From DASQPR01 sp963836785 (GTDB taxonomy: Bacteria; Actinomycetota; Actinomycetes; Mycobacteriales; Micromonosporaceae): DNA of 64,000 nucleotides. Below, in pieces: positions 63,388 through 64,000 of the stretch. A program made the translations under genes and the position numbers. The stretch lies in the NCBI GenBank assembly GCA_963836785.1, contig CAWIKW010000004.1, positions 186,001 through 250,000 of the forward strand, in the 5' to 3' direction. Every line of letters starts with the position of its first letter. Position 1 is the stretch's first letter. The notes beneath the pieces are model-generated. The model did not search any database, was not told the origin of the DNA, and was given only the letters and a program-made list of their open reading frames with translations.

Positions 63388-64000
63388 CTACGGCAGGGCG
63401 AGCATCTGGTCGAGTGCCGAGCGTGCGTTGGTCGCGGTCCGCTCGTCGACCGTGATCTGGTTCACGACGCGGCCGGCGACGAGCTCTTCGAGCGCCCACA
63501 CAAGATGCGGCAGGTCGATGCGGTTCATCGTCGAGCAGTAGCAGACCGTACGGTCGAGGAACATGATCTGCTTGTCCGGGTGGGTACGGGCGAGCCGGCG
63601 TACCAGATTCAGCTCGGTGCCGATGGCCCAGGCCGAGCCGGCCGGCGCCGCGTCGAGCGTACGGATGATGTACTCCGTCGACCCGACGTAGTCGGCCGCG
63701 GTCACCACCTCGTGCCGGCACTCCGGGTGCACCAGCACATTCACGCCCGGAACCCGTTCGCGCACCTCGCGGACGCTGTCGAGAGTGAACCGGCCGTGCA
63801 CCGAGCAGTGGCCGCGCCACAATATGATCTTCGCGTCGCGCAGCTGCTCGTCGGTGAGACCACCCTGTGGTTTGTGCGGGTCGTAGAGCACGCAATCGTC
63901 GAGCGAGAAACCCATCTCCAGTACCGCGGTGTTGCGCCCCAGATGCTGGTCGGGGAGGAAGAGCACCTTGTCGCCCTGGGTGTACGCCCAGTCGAGGGCA
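63388..64000 (-). CDS. nadA: Quinolinate synthase, C-terminal part (cut by window edge)
   Basis: NadA condenses iminoaspartate and dihydroxyacetone phosphate to quinolinate for NAD synthesis. The visible 204 residues contain FLPDQHLGRNTA, WRGHCSVHGRF, VHPECRHEV, VGSTEYIIR, GTELNLVRRL and CYCSTMNRIDL; Cys of GHCS, PECR and CYCSTMN fit the 4Fe-4S ligands. The N-terminal part lies beyond the window. The 247 bases between it and murA hold no gene. Confidence 0.95.
   Translation of the reverse strand, partial: ALDWAYTQGDKVLFLPDQHLGRNTAVLEMGFSLDDCVLYDPHKPQGGLTDEQLRDAKIILWRGHCSVHGRFTLDSVREVRERVPGVNVLVHPECRHEVVTAADYVGSTEYIIRTLDAAPAGSAWAIGTELNLVRRLARTHPDKQIMFLDRTVCYCSTMNRIDLPHLVWALEELVAGRVVNQITVDERTATNARSALDQMLALP

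Overview
The window is chromosomal DNA of a GC-rich actinobacterium. Evidence: strong G/C bias at third codon positions, many GTG and TTG starts, a GlnR-type nitrogen operator before glnA, actinobacterial families (DUF4191, DUF3043, F420-type LLM oxidoreductase), and many start codons sitting 6-8 nt after a TANNNT -10 box, as in leaderless actinobacterial transcripts. No tRNA, rRNA, CRISPR array, insertion sequence or phage gene was seen. Genus cannot be named from the sequence.

Layout. 1-8.0 kb: end of an APC permease, an RNA uracil methyltransferase overlapping it, dxs, a membrane-anchored beta-propeller protein, and a two-component pair. 8.0-26.7 kb: an accessory catabolic region. It holds a PRISE-type reductase, an SDR dehydrogenase, an XRE-cupin regulator, three medium-chain dehydrogenases, a 3-hydroxyisobutyrate-dehydrogenase-like enzyme, a sugar-type ABC importer with a fused ATPase-permease, a VOC enzyme, an M24 pita-bread protein, a three-gene acetoin/pyruvate-type 2-oxoacid dehydrogenase (its E2 carries a frameshift), and an EboE-like TIM barrel. 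The genes after 14.1 kb are tightly packed and co-oriented, so this looks like uptake and stepwise oxidation of a polyol- or sugar-like compound. The substrate is not identifiable from sequence.

26.7-40.6 kb: core nitrogen and lipoate metabolism: glnA with a GlnR box, an MFS exporter with a divergent ArsR-like regulator, RDD and DUF4191 membrane proteins, lipA, lipB, a GT-C-like membrane protein, a TIGR01777 oxidoreductase, the two-lipoyl-domain E2 (sucB type) and lpdA. LipA and LipB would lipoylate both E2 proteins, and LpdA could serve as E3 for both complexes. 40.6-49.9 kb: acyltransferase, pepA, gcvT, a YjbR-like protein, a cobalamin nucleotide-loop operon (fused CobU-CobT, CobS, unknown protein), a small protein and a site-2 protease. 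49.9-64 kb: ankyrin and MarR genes around a perfect palindrome, an aldo/keto reductase, a large Pro-rich/TPR/WG-repeat protein whose frame breaks inside an Ala-Ala-Gln repeat, an ABC-2 exporter with clustered TTA codons, an MFS protein, an LLM oxidoreductase, DUF3043, murA and the C-terminal part of nadA at the right edge.

Two conserved genes (E2 near 25091, WG protein near 54607-54622) are broken by 1-2 nt indels. These may be real mutations or sequence errors. No gene-free stretch exceeds 300 bases; the longest is 4211-4505, which holds only a candidate promoter.
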